A stretch of 64,000 nucleotides of DNA from contig CANMEQ010000001.1 of NCBI GenBank assembly GCA_947497065.1, forward strand, positions 572,208 through 636,207, written 5' to 3'. Each line of letters starts with the position of its first letter. Position 1 is the stretch's first letter. A program made the translations under genes and the position numbers. This document shows positions 29,466 to 39,306 of the stretch, in pieces. Source of the stretch: an uncultured Paracoccaceae bacterium (GTDB lineage: Bacteria > Pseudomonadota > Alphaproteobacteria > Rhodobacterales > Rhodobacteraceae). Under the pieces are notes generated by a model. It had not been told where the DNA came from and made no database searches. It worked only from the letters and a program-made list of their open reading frames with translations.

Positions 29466-29792
29466 ATGACAGCGATCTCAAGCATCCGAAACCTTGGCCC
29501 CGCCATGGAACGCGCGTTCAACGCCGCAGGTATCATGACCGCCGAAGAGCTGCGCGAGATGGGCGCCGATGCCGCCTATAAACGGCTGCTGGAAAACGGC
29601 AACCGCCCCCATTTCATCGGCTATTATGTGTTGCACATGGCGCTCCAAGGGCGCCCGTGGAACGATTGCAAGGGCGACGAGAAAAAGGCGCTGCGCACAA
29701 CATTCGACGCCCTCAAAAGCGGCCATTTCAACGCGACCAAATCCGAACTCGACCAATTCATGGATGAGATCGGTCTGATCGAACGGCGATAA
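29466..29792 (+). CDS. TfoX/Sxy C-terminal domain protein
   Basis: IRNLGPAMERAFNAAGIMTAEELREMGADAAYKRLL. Confidence 0.88.
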   Translation: MTAISSIRNLGPAMERAFNAAGIMTAEELREMGADAAYKRLLENGNRPHFIGYYVLHMALQGRPWNDCKGDEKKALRTTFDALKSGHFNATKSELDQFMDEIGLIERR

Positions 29793-29852
29793 ACCGCCCC
29801 GTCCAACTCCACCGGCTTGCCCCGGTCCGGCCCGCCCGAATAGGGTAACGCC

Positions 29853-30332
29853 ATGCGCGTCCTCTCCTTCATAACCGTAACCCTACTGGCAGCCTGTAGC
29901 GCCCAACGCGCCCCCGCGCCCGAACCAGCCCCCGTCATCGCCCTGAACCCTGGCGAAACGCCGCAGGTGCGCGCGCTGGTGGTGAAATACGCGGCCCACC
30001 ACGACATCCCCGAGGCTCTCCTCCATGCGGTCATCCAACGCGAAAGCGATTACCGCGCAACCGCCCGCAACGGCCCTTACTACGGCTTGATGCAAATCCT
30101 ACCGGAAACCGCAGGCCAAATGGGCTTTCGCGGCGCCCCAAATGACCTGCTCGATGCGGAAACGAATTTGCTCTACGCAGGGCGCTACCTGCGTGGCGCG
30201 TGGCTGCTCTCGGATGGCGATATCCAAACCGCCGTCGGCTGGTACGCCCGTGGCTACTATTTCGAGGCCCGCGATCGCTGCATGCTGGTCGAAACCGGAT
30301 TGCGCGACCGCGAAGTACGGCGCGACTGTTAG
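29853..30332 (+). CDS. Lytic transglycosylase-like lipoprotein
   Basis: Lipobox-like TLLAACSAQ; VIQRESDYRATARNGPYYGLMQILPETA. Confidence 0.9.
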   Translation: MRVLSFITVTLLAACSAQRAPAPEPAPVIALNPGETPQVRALVVKYAAHHDIPEALLHAVIQRESDYRATARNGPYYGLMQILPETAGQMGFRGAPNDLLDAETNLLYAGRYLRGAWLLSDGDIQTAVGWYARGYYFEARDRCMLVETGLRDREVRRDC

Positions 30333-31162
30333 CCAGCCTTGCGCCCCAAAACCGCCACCGCAATGCCCCCCAGTGCCACCGCTGACGCCAACACAATCTT
30401 CGCGGTCACAACCTCACCCAACAAAATTGCCCCCGCGACCAAGGCAATCACCGGAACACTCAACTGCGCCACAGCCCCCGTGGTCGCCGCCATCTGCGGC
30501 AAAACCCGATACCAAAGCGCATAGCCCAAACCCGACATCACAGCGCCGGACAATACCGCCAAAATCACGCCACCGCCTGTCCAGCCGCCGCCCATCACCA
30601 TCAAAAGACCGGCAACCGGCAGACATAAAACAAAGCTCCACGCCATATCCCCCAGCGGCGTGCTCGACCCGCGGCCGCGCAGCGAAAACACGCCCCAGCC
30701 CACGCCCGCCAGCACCATAAACATCACGCCAACCGCGCTCAGCACCAGCTCGCCACCGGGCCACAACAGCCAGCCCAATCCAGCCATCGCAATCGACATG
30801 CCCGCCCACTGCTGCACCCCGGGCCGCACGCCCGTCAGCGCCGATCCGGCAAACATCGTGATCTGAACAATCCCGAATAAAATCAATGCCCCAACGCCCG
30901 ACGGCAGCGTGACATAGGCAATCGAGAACGGCACCAAATAGGTCAGCAAAGCCCCCGCCGCGAATATCCGTCCGCGGTCCAACACCGGCCAGCCCTGCCC
31001 CCGCTGCATCACCAGCACGGCAAGCATCACCGCCCCACTGGCCAAGCGGAGCCCTGAAAACACAGTCGCATCCATGCCCAGCTCAAAAATCGCCGCCCGA
31101 CTTAAAATCGAATTCGCCGCAAATGCGACCATCACAACAGTGACCAAGGCAAACAATTTCAT
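30329..31162 (-). CDS. EamA/DMT family transporter
   Basis: About 10 hydrophobic segments; EamA-like repeats. Confidence 0.85.
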   Translation of the reverse strand: MKLFALVTVVMVAFAANSILSRAAIFELGMDATVFSGLRLASGAVMLAVLVMQRGQGWPVLDRGRIFAAGALLTYLVPFSIAYVTLPSGVGALILFGIVQITMFAGSALTGVRPGVQQWAGMSIAMAGLGWLLWPGGELVLSAVGVMFMVLAGVGWGVFSLRGRGSSTPLGDMAWSFVLCLPVAGLLMVMGGGWTGGGVILAVLSGAVMSGLGYALWYRVLPQMAATTGAVAQLSVPVIALVAGAILLGEVVTAKIVLASAVALGGIAVAVLGRKAG

Positions 31163-31278
31163 CTACGCGCTCCAAACGATCCATCGTATAGCGCCCACAG
31201 CTAGGCTGCCCGCCGCCCTGCCTCAAGCGCAAAGCACGCCCCTCGCCGTGACGTGATCACCAAAGTCCCAAAAGCAAA

Positions 31279-31312
31279 ACGGCCGCCCCACAGTTTACCT
31301 GCGGGCGGCCGT
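31279..31312. terminator. Stem-loop downstream of ndk
   Basis: acggccgcccc-acagtttacct-gcgggcggccgt. Confidence 0.6.
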
Positions 31313-31339
31313 CTCAAATCTCATAAACCTGACGTCGGC

Positions 31340-31762
31340 TTAGCCAACCAGCTCAAGACCGGAGAAGAAGAACGCGATTTCTTCAGCAGCTGTCTCAGGT
31401 GCATCGGACCCGTGAACAGAGTTTTCGCCGATGGACAGCGCGAACTCTTTACGGATTGTGCCTTCAGCTGCGTCTTCTGGGTTTGTTGCGCCCATAACTT
31501 CGCGGTTTTTCGCGATCGCATCTTCGCCTTCCAGAACCTGAACAACGATAGGCTCGGAAATCATGAATTCACACAGCTCGCCAAAGAACGGACGCTCAGA
31601 GTGTACACCGTAGAACTGCTGCGCTTGTGCAAGTGTCAGCTGAATACGCTTGGATGCAACGATGCGCAGGCCAGCTTCTTCGAACTTAGCTGCGATTTTA
31701 CCAGTCAGGTTACGCTTTGTAGCGTCTGGTTTGATGATGGAGAATGTACGCTGGATAGCCAT
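31340..31762 (-). CDS. ndk: Nucleoside-diphosphate kinase
   Basis: [40 protein letters not shown]. Confidence 0.97.
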   Translation of the reverse strand: MAIQRTFSIIKPDATKRNLTGKIAAKFEEAGLRIVASKRIQLTLAQAQQFYGVHSERPFFGELCEFMISEPIVVQVLEGEDAIAKNREVMGATNPEDAAEGTIRKEFALSIGENSVHGSDAPETAAEEIAFFFSGLELVG

Positions 31763-31810
31763 TTAAGGACCTCATATAGTTTAGATGATTTGGGGCGCTG
31801 CTAACACGGG

Positions 31811-32221
31811 TCACTTGCGTTGAAAAGCCGTGTTGTGCGCAGCTTCACGAGGCCACAGCGCAAACCGTCCGCCCCCCGCCACCATCAAGGCCAAACAACC
31901 ACCTGCAATGGCCCAATTTTTCACAAAAATCGTCATCTGCCAGGGGTCATCCGGGATCCAATGAAAATAACTGGTCGCCCCACAATAGATCGCCAAACCA
32001 AACGCCACAGGCCGCACATAAACGCCCAGCACCAGCGCCAATGCCGCGCCCCCGTTGAGCACCGCCACCAGCCCGACCAGATCGGGCCATAGCCCCACGC
32101 CGTCGATCATCGCCGCCACCTGTTGCGGGCTGAACAGCTTTTGCACGGCCCCGCCCGCGAACAAAACCGCAATCAAAAGACGCGCCAACAGCAGCGCCAC
32201 ATCATCCACGTACCGTGTCAT
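31811..32221 (-). CDS. DoxX family protein
   Basis: LLARLLIAVLFAGGAVQKLFSPQQVAAMI; four TM pattern. Confidence 0.88.
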   Translation of the reverse strand: MTRYVDDVALLLARLLIAVLFAGGAVQKLFSPQQVAAMIDGVGLWPDLVGLVAVLNGGAALALVLGVYVRPVAFGLAIYCGATSYFHWIPDDPWQMTIFVKNWAIAGGCLALMVAGGGRFALWPREAAHNTAFQRK

Positions 32222-32264
32222 GCCCGCTCACCGTTCCGCATCGAAATCACCCTTCAAATGCAGG

Positions 32265-32699
32265 TCACTCCGTCGGCAACGCCCGCGAATTTCCATCATC
32301 ATCCACAGACACAAACACGAATTCAGCGCTCGTCACTTTGGCCCCGTCTTTGGAATACCGCGCACGGGCCCAAACATCGATGTGAATGCGCATCGATGTG
32401 CGCCCCACTTTTTCCAGTTGAGCATAGAGCGTCACCTCATCGCCAACCTTCACTGGCCGCAAAAACTGCATCCCCTCAACCGCAACCGTCACACAGCGCC
32501 CTTGCGCCACACGCGCCGCCAAATTTCCGGCCGCCAAATCCATCTGCGACATGATCCACCCCCCGAAAATATCCCCCGCAGGGTTCGTATCGGCCGGCAT
32601 TGCAATGGTCCGAATGACCAAAACGCCTTCGTCTTGCTGGCGCCCGTGCGACCCACGCTCTTTGGCGCGCTCTAAAATACCTGCGTCTTCGGTGCTCAT
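32265..32699 (-). CDS. Acyl-CoA thioesterase (hotdog fold)
   Basis: MPADTNPAGDIFGGWIMSQMDLAAGNLAAR. Confidence 0.92.
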   Translation of the reverse strand: MSTEDAGILERAKERGSHGRQQDEGVLVIRTIAMPADTNPAGDIFGGWIMSQMDLAAGNLAARVAQGRCVTVAVEGMQFLRPVKVGDEVTLYAQLEKVGRTSMRIHIDVWARARYSKDGAKVTSAEFVFVSVDDDGNSRALPTE

Positions 32700-32895
32700 G
32701 CTGTGTCCTTCTTATCGTCTATCGGCCTTGAGTGCGCCGCGGCAGTGCCGCAGCTGTCGCATCGTGTCTAACCTATCAGCACACAAGGCGCATCAGTACT
32801 CTTAATCCCTCACGATTGTGTAAACTTTCCCCCGCACGCGCGAACATCCCTGTCCGCGATTGACGCCCAGCCCCGCCCGTGGCACTGCCCCTGTC

Positions 32896-34752
32896 ATGTT
32901 ACGCATCAAAGACATCACCTATTCCGTCGCGGGCCGCACCCTGCTTGAAAACACCACCGTCACGATTCCGGCGGGCCACAAAGTGGGCCTCGTGGGGCGC
33001 AACGGCACGGGCAAAACCACGTTGTTTAAAATCATCCGTGGCGAAATGGTCCTCGACACCGGCGAAATCGACATCCCGAAGGGCTGGAAAATCGGGGGCG
33101 TCAGCCAAGAGGTGCCGGGCAACGAAGTGTCGCTGATCGACACCGTCCTCGCCGCCGATGTGGAACGCGTGCAATTGCTGGCCGAAGCCGAAACCGCGAC
33201 CGACCCGGGCCGGATCGCCGACATTCAAACCCGTCTTGCCGATATCGATGCCTGGTCCGCCGAAGGGCGCGCCTCCTCCATCCTCAAAGGTCTCGGTTTC
33301 ACCGCCGAAGAGCAACTGCAACCCTGCTCAGCCTTCTCTGGCGGCTGGCGCATGCGCGTGGCCCTCGCCGCGGTGCTCTTCTCCGAACCCGACCTGCTGC
33401 TGCTCGATGAGCCGACAAACTACCTCGACCTTGAAGGTGCGCTTTGGCTCGAAGCCTACCTTGTCAAATATCCACACACCGTCCTGATCGTCTCCCACGA
33501 CCGCGAATTGCTGAACCGCTCCGTCGGTGGCATCTTGCACCTCGAAGACAAGGGCCTGATTTACTACACCGGCAACTACGACATGTTCGTCAAACAGCGC
33601 GCCGAAAAACGCGCATTGCTCACCGCTGCCGCCAAAAAACAAGACGCCAAGCGCGCCCACCTCGAAGCCTTCGTCAGCCGCTTTAAGGCCAAGGCTTCAA
33701 AGGCAAAACAGGCCCAATCGCGCGTCAAAATGCTGGAAAAAATGGAAACAATCCGCGCCCCCGAAGACGCGGCACGCACTGTTTTCACCTTCCCAAAACC
33801 CGAAGAACTCTCGCCCCCCATCATCGCCACCGAAGGCGTCTCCGTGGGCTACGGCGACACCATTGTGCTCGACAAACTCGACCTGCGCATCGACCAAGAC
33901 GACCGCATCGCACTGCTGGGCCGCAACGGTGAAGGCAAATCAACACTCTCCAAGCTGCTCTCGGGCCGCTTGGAAAAGAAGGGCGGCAAATTCGCCTCCT
34001 CCACCAAACTGCGCATCGGCTTCTTCGCCCAACACCAGGTGGATGAACTGCGCGTCGAAGAAACCCCGCTCGACCACCTTTTCCGCGAACGCGGCAAAGA
34101 AGGCGGCGCCAAGCTGCGCGCCCGCCTCGCAGGTTTCGGCCTAGGTGCAGACCAAGCCGAAACCGAAGTGGGCCGCCTGTCAGGGGGCCAAAAGGCCCGC
34201 CTGTCGCTCCTGCTCGCCACGCTCGACGCGCCGCACCTGCTGATCCTCGATGAGCCGACAAACCACCTCGACATCGAATCCCGCGAAGCCCTCGTCGAAG
34301 CCCTCACCGCCTACACAGGCGCCGTGATCCTCGTGTCCCACGATATGCACCTGCTCTCCTTGGTCGCAGACCGGTTGTGGCTGGTCAAAGATGGCCGCGT
34401 GAAACCCTACGAAGACGATCTGCAAGACTACCGCCGCCTCTTGCTCGCCCCCGACACGCGCAAACAAGACAAGGCAAAGCCGGTCAAACCCGCCAAGCCC
34501 AAAATCACCCGCGACCAGCTTCTCGCGCTCAAAGCGGACGTGCGCAAATGCGAAGACCGTGTCAATAAAATCAATGACATGGCTGAAAAGCTCTCCAAAA
34601 AGCTGGCAGACCCTGCCCTCTATGAAGACACCCGTAAGGGCGAGCTGGAAACCTGGAACAAGAAATACGCCGAAGTCCGCGACGCGCTCGCCAAGGCCGA
34701 ATCCCTGTGGATGGTCGCTTTAGAACGCTTGGACAAAGCCGAAAAATCATAA
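32896..34752 (+). CDS. ABC-F family ATP-binding protein
   Basis: Two ABC domains (GRNGTGKTT, LSGGQKARLSLLLATLDAPHLLILDEPTNHLD), C-terminal coiled coil. Confidence 0.95.
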   Translation: MLRIKDITYSVAGRTLLENTTVTIPAGHKVGLVGRNGTGKTTLFKIIRGEMVLDTGEIDIPKGWKIGGVSQEVPGNEVSLIDTVLAADVERVQLLAEAETATDPGRIADIQTRLADIDAWSAEGRASSILKGLGFTAEEQLQPCSAFSGGWRMRVALAAVLFSEPDLLLLDEPTNYLDLEGALWLEAYLVKYPHTVLIVSHDRELLNRSVGGILHLEDKGLIYYTGNYDMFVKQRAEKRALLTAAAKKQDAKRAHLEAFVSRFKAKASKAKQAQSRVKMLEKMETIRAPEDAARTVFTFPKPEELSPPIIATEGVSVGYGDTIVLDKLDLRIDQDDRIALLGRNGEGKSTLSKLLSGRLEKKGGKFASSTKLRIGFFAQHQVDELRVEETPLDHLFRERGKEGGAKLRARLAGFGLGADQAETEVGRLSGGQKARLSLLLATLDAPHLLILDEPTNHLDIESREALVEALTAYTGAVILVSHDMHLLSLVADRLWLVKDGRVKPYEDDLQDYRRLLLAPDTRKQDKAKPVKPAKPKITRDQLLALKADVRKCEDRVNKINDMAEKLSKKLADPALYEDTRKGELETWNKKYAEVRDALAKAESLWMVALERLDKAEKS

Positions 34753-34793
34753 CGCCTCTGGCCAGTTCTCAATTCCTCTCCTAGGGTCGCGCC

Positions 34794-35414
34794 ATGGATC
34801 CGAATTTTCTCATCACCGCCTTCGTTGCCCTTTTCGTGGTCATCGATCCCATCGGCCTCGCCCCCTTATTCGTGGCGCTGACCGCTGGCATGTCGACCTC
34901 AAAACGGTACCGCATCGCCGTGCGGGCAACCTTGGTCGCCGTGGGCATCTTGTTGGTGTTTTCCATCTTCGGCGATTCCATTCTCGCCTTCATCGGCATC
35001 TCCATGCCCGCTTTCCGCATCGCAGGCGGCATTCTGCTCTTCCTCACGGCCCTAGACATGCTGTTTGAGCGCCGTCAGAAACGCCGCGAAGACCAAGCCG
35101 ACGATGAAGACATCGACGACGATCCGTCGGTCTTCCCCCTCGCCATTCCCCTCATCGCAGGGCCCGGCTCCATCGCAACCGTCATCCTGCTGGTCGGCCA
35201 AACCGACAGCACCGCAGGCTTCCTTGCCGTTTTGGGCGTCTTGGCGGCGGTTTTGGCGCTAGTGTTTGCCATGTGCATGGCCGCCCCCGTTATCGAACGG
35301 TTTTTGGGAAAAACAGGCATCACGGTCGTCACCCGACTTCTGGGCATGCTGCTGGCGGCCTTGTCAGTCCAATTCGTTTTAGATGGCCTCAAGGGTTTCG
35401 GTTTGGGCGGCTAG
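34794..35414 (+). CDS. MarC family membrane protein
   Basis: ALFVVIDPIGLAPLFVALTAGMS; FPLAIPLIAGPGSIATVI. Confidence 0.92.
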   Translation: MDPNFLITAFVALFVVIDPIGLAPLFVALTAGMSTSKRYRIAVRATLVAVGILLVFSIFGDSILAFIGISMPAFRIAGGILLFLTALDMLFERRQKRREDQADDEDIDDDPSVFPLAIPLIAGPGSIATVILLVGQTDSTAGFLAVLGVLAAVLALVFAMCMAAPVIERFLGKTGITVVTRLLGMLLAALSVQFVLDGLKGFGLGG

Positions 35415-35429
35415 CCCTATATCTAATCT

Positions 35430-35990
35430 ATGGATATCGGATTAATCATAGCGCTGGCGATCCTCGCCTTGCTGACTTTGTCATTTTTCGGCTCTGCCCT
35501 GCGCCATGACGGCGCGCGGAATGCTATGATTTGGGGCCTTATTTTCGTAGGCGTCACAGTTGTGGCCAGCGAGTGGGACAACGTCAGCCGCGCCTTTGTG
35601 CCCCAGCAAACAACCTTGGTCGATGGCCGCATCGAAGTCCCCAAAAGCCGCGACAATCACTTCCACCTGACGTTAACCATCAACAACACGCCCGTCGATT
35701 TCCTGGTCGACACAGGCGCCAGCCAAATGGTGCTCACCTTAGAGGACGCGACCCGCGTGGGCCTCAACCCCGATGACCTCGCCTTCATCCAGACCGCCTA
35801 TACCGCCAACGGCGCCGTCGCCACAGCCCCCGTGCGGCTCGACACGGTCAGCCTTGGCCCCATCGAAGACACTCGCGTGCGGGCCTCGGTCAATTCCGGC
35901 TCCATGGAAAAATCCTTACTGGGCATGTCCTACCTCAGTCGCTTTGAAAGCATCGAAATCCGGCAAGATAGGTTGATCCTCAGCCGCTAA
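35430..35990 (+). CDS. Retropepsin-like clan AA aspartic protease with N-terminal TM
   Basis: INNTPVDFLVDTGASQMVLTLEDATRVGL. Confidence 0.9.
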   Translation: MDIGLIIALAILALLTLSFFGSALRHDGARNAMIWGLIFVGVTVVASEWDNVSRAFVPQQTTLVDGRIEVPKSRDNHFHLTLTINNTPVDFLVDTGASQMVLTLEDATRVGLNPDDLAFIQTAYTANGAVATAPVRLDTVSLGPIEDTRVRASVNSGSMEKSLLGMSYLSRFESIEIRQDRLILSR

Positions 35991-35996
35991 CGGCAG

Positions 35997-36455
35997 CTAC
36001 TTCTCGGCCTTCTTTTCCCACCGGCCACTGTCTTGGCTCCAATATTGGGCCGAACAGCCCGCATCGGTCAGCGTTTTCCACTGCACCCGCGCCTTGGCCA
36101 AAGCATCCCCATCATAACCGTCAAACAAAATGCAAACGCGCTCGGCCTCCGTCACTTCTTGGGGCGACACATCCGCCCCCTGAACAGACATCACACAGGT
36201 GGCCCCATTGGCCGCTGTCTCCCCCACGGTCAGCAATATCGGCTGATCCGCATCATGATCGCCGCCCACCAACCCATGGGGCAAAAACGCCTCAGGCGGA
36301 CCGGACCACAAGGCGCGGTCCAGCTGTTCCATATACCCACGGTGGCTCCCGCGCACTTCAATCACCCAGCCCGCCGCGCGAGATTTCTCCAGCAACATCG
36401 GCAGGGTTTGCTCCACCGAACTTTGGGTCAAATGATAAAAGAACGCAGCGCCCAT
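35997..36455 (-). CDS. holC: DNA polymerase III subunit chi
   Basis: FFYHLTQSSVEQTLPMLLEKSRAAGWVIEVR...LDRALWSGPPEAFLPHG. Confidence 0.9.
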   Translation of the reverse strand: MGAAFFYHLTQSSVEQTLPMLLEKSRAAGWVIEVRGSHRGYMEQLDRALWSGPPEAFLPHGLVGGDHDADQPILLTVGETAANGATCVMSVQGADVSPQEVTEAERVCILFDGYDGDALAKARVQWKTLTDAGCSAQYWSQDSGRWEKKAEK

Positions 36456-36456
36456 T

Positions 36457-37932
36457 TTAGGTCTCTTTCGTCTCGTAAACGTCTGCGATCAAACGGTTAA
36501 GTGCCGCAACACCCCAGCCCGTCGCCCCCGCAGGTGCCAAAGCCGTCTCCGCCTTGACAGAGGCCACACCCGCAATATCCAAATGCATCCAAGGCATGTC
36601 GTCTTTGATAAACCGCTGCAAAAACTGCGCCGCCGTGATGCTGCCCGCATCACGTCCGCCCACGTTTTTCATATCAGCAATCCGGCTTTTGATTTTCGCA
36701 TCATAGGCAGCCCCCATCGGCATGCGCCACGCGCCTTCACCCTCGGCCCCTGCCGCCTTCAAGAACCTGTTGCACAAGGTATCGTCATTCGAAAACGCAC
36801 CGGCATTTTCATGGCCAAGACCCACGATAATCGCCCCCGTCAATGTCGCCAGATTGATCACGCCCGTCGGCTTGAACCGCTCCTGCGCGTACCAAAGCAC
36901 ATCCGCCAGCACCAACCGCCCTTCCGCATCGGTGTTGATCACCTCAATCGTGTCGCCCTTCATCGACGTCACTACATCGCCGGGCCGTGTCGCCCGATCC
37001 GACGGCATGTTTTCCACCAATCCAACAAGCCCCACGACATTGGCCTTCGCTTTGCGCAGCGCCAATGTCTTCATCACGCCAGAAACAACACCCGCGCCGC
37101 CCATATCCATGGTCATATCTTCCATGCCACCGGCAGGCTTCAACGAAATACCACCCGTGTCGAACACCACGCCCTTACCGACCAGCGCAAATGGCGCTTC
37201 ATCACCACCGCCGTTCCATTGCATCACCACAACCTTGCTCGGCGACGCAGAGCCAAGCCCCACACACAAAAGCGAGCCCATGCCCAACTCTTCGAGCTTG
37301 TCTTCTTCCAAAACCTCAACCGTCAGACCAATATTTTCCATCTCTTTCAAACGGTTGGCAAACTCTTTTGTGGTCAGAACATTCGCAGGCTCGTTTGTCA
37401 GATCGCGGGTAAACACCACGCCCTCGGCAATCGCCATCATCACATCCGTCGCCGCTTGAACTTCATCCGGCGCGTTGGTCATCACGTCAATCGCACCCAC
37501 AGCATCCTGATCGGCTGTCTTATGCGCCGTGAATGCATAGCCCCGCAACGCGCAGCCATAGGCCACGTCCGCCATCCGCGAGGTCGCTCCCCCCATGATC
37601 AAAACATCAGATGTCCCACGTACCTTGGCAATCGATGCCCCAGCCTTGCGCGCTTCCTCAACACTCGGGCGGCGCCCCAATTTCACGACCATCACTTTGC
37701 CCGCCGCAATCCCCACAGGGTAGGACATCACCATGGCCTCGCCAATCTTGGCGCTCTCAAACGCCTCGCTTTCCACCAGCCGCAATAGCGATTTCTTCAT
37801 CAACGTGCTCAGCTTGCGCGCGCCCTGATCCAGCTTTCCATCCGGCGTGGCAAACACAACAATCGCGCCCTCGTGGGATGGCAAAACACTCAGGTCGGTT
37901 TCAAGAATGCGAACAGTGGGAAGATCAGTCAT
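36457..37932 (-). CDS. pepA: Leucyl aminopeptidase (M17)
   Basis: VGKGVVFDTGGISLKPAGGMEDMTMDMGGAG; NTDAEGRLVLAD. Confidence 0.96.
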   Translation of the reverse strand: MTDLPTVRILETDLSVLPSHEGAIVVFATPDGKLDQGARKLSTLMKKSLLRLVESEAFESAKIGEAMVMSYPVGIAAGKVMVVKLGRRPSVEEARKAGASIAKVRGTSDVLIMGGATSRMADVAYGCALRGYAFTAHKTADQDAVGAIDVMTNAPDEVQAATDVMMAIAEGVVFTRDLTNEPANVLTTKEFANRLKEMENIGLTVEVLEEDKLEELGMGSLLCVGLGSASPSKVVVMQWNGGGDEAPFALVGKGVVFDTGGISLKPAGGMEDMTMDMGGAGVVSGVMKTLALRKAKANVVGLVGLVENMPSDRATRPGDVVTSMKGDTIEVINTDAEGRLVLADVLWYAQERFKPTGVINLATLTGAIIVGLGHENAGAFSNDDTLCNRFLKAAGAEGEGAWRMPMGAAYDAKIKSRIADMKNVGGRDAGSITAAQFLQRFIKDDMPWMHLDIAGVASVKAETALAPAGATGWGVAALNRLIADVYETKET

Positions 37933-38090
37933 GCAAGGGCCCTCAAAGGTTGGGAAAATACGTCTTCAGCAATAGGTAGCCCGCGTCCTGCCCAAAGACC
38001 AGACAGCACTTGGGTCCGCGCCACAAATGAGGTAGCAACACGAAGATCAGACGCAAATCGCGTCAGTCCAACACGTCGCGAGAACGACAA

Positions 38091-38129
38091 TGCGCCTAAG
38101 GCGCATCACCAACGTGCGCCTACGGCGCA
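38091..38129. repeat. Two near-identical tandem palindromes in the divergent pepA/lptF intergenic region
   Basis: tgcgcctaaggcgca (38091-38105) and tgcgcctacggcgca (38115-38129). Confidence 0.7.
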
Positions 38130-38157
38130 ACACAAATGGCAACCGGGGGGATGACCA

Positions 38158-39306
38158 GTGGCACGATTTGACCGCTATTTGCTGTCTCAATTGCTTGTGC
38201 TGTTCGGATTCTTTTCGCTGATCTTGGTTCTCATCTACTGGATCAACCGCGCCGTGCGCCTGTTCGACCAGCTGATCGCAGACGGCCAAACCGCTTGGGT
38301 GTTTTTAGAACTCACCTCCCTTTCCCTTCCCAGCATCATCCGCGTGGTTCTGCCCCTGTCCGCCTTCGTCGCCTCCGTCTACGTCACCAATCGCATGGCC
38401 TCAGAATCAGAGCTCACCGTCGTACAAGCCACCGGCTATTCGCCCTACAGGCTCGCCCGCCCCGTGGTCTATTTTGGCGTGATCGTTGCCCTGTTGATGT
38501 CCGCACTTGTCCATATCCTCGTGCCGCTCTCCACCGAACAACTCTCCGCCCGCGAAACCGAAATCGCCGAAAGCATCAGCGCCCGCCTGCTGTCCCCCGG
38601 TGAATTCCTCACCCCGACCGACGAAACCACCTTCTACGTCCGTGACATCACAACCGAAGGCGAAATGTTGGATATCTTCATCTTCGACAGTTCCCACGCC
38701 ACGGCAAATGTCACCTACACAGCCGCCAAAGCCTACATCATCCGCACCGACCGTGGCCCGCAATTGGTCATGATCGACGGGCTGACCCAAACGCTCGACC
38801 TCGAAACAAACCGGCTTTTGACCGCAGGCTTTGACGAGCTGTCCTATGACATCAGCGGCCTGATAGGCTCAGACGAAGCGCCCCGCCGCTCCGTCGACAA
38901 CCTTCTCACATGGGACCTGCTGCGCCCAACGCCCGCACTTCTGGCCGAAACCCAACGCTCTGCCCAAACCCTCACCCTCGAAGCCCATGACAGATTTGCC
39001 CAAGTGGCCCTCGGCTTCGTCGCCGGTCTCGTCGGCTTTGCGGCCCTTTTGGTGGGTGGGTTCAGCCGCTTTGGCTTGTGGCGCAACATCATGTTCGCAG
39101 TCTTTTTGGTCGTACTACTCAAAGTCCTCGAAGGCGCGGGCGCAAGCCTCGCCAGCGAAGACCCCACACGCCTATGGCCGTTCATGTATCTGGCCGGCAT
39201 CGGCGGCATCGCCATCACGGCCCTGTTGCTCTACATCTCCGCACGGCCCTATTTCTTCAAACGCAAACCCAGCCGCACAGGCGCGCGCAGGCAGGTGACG
39301 CCATGA
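38158..39306 (+). CDS. lptF: LPS export ABC transporter permease LptF (GTG start)
   Basis: FDRYLLSQLLVLFGFFSLILVLIYWINRAVRLFDQLI; followed by LptG. Confidence 0.93.
   Translation: MARFDRYLLSQLLVLFGFFSLILVLIYWINRAVRLFDQLIADGQTAWVFLELTSLSLPSIIRVVLPLSAFVASVYVTNRMASESELTVVQATGYSPYRLARPVVYFGVIVALLMSALVHILVPLSTEQLSARETEIAESISARLLSPGEFLTPTDETTFYVRDITTEGEMLDIFIFDSSHATANVTYTAAKAYIIRTDRGPQLVMIDGLTQTLDLETNRLLTAGFDELSYDISGLIGSDEAPRRSVDNLLTWDLLRPTPALLAETQRSAQTLTLEAHDRFAQVALGFVAGLVGFAALLVGGFSRFGLWRNIMFAVFLVVLLKVLEGAGASLASEDPTRLWPFMYLAGIGGIAITALLLYISARPYFFKRKPSRTGARRQVTP

Noticed and set aside
36583-37788. 401-aa plus-strand ORF opposite pepA
   Set aside because: His/Arg-rich antisense translation; pepA is unambiguous.
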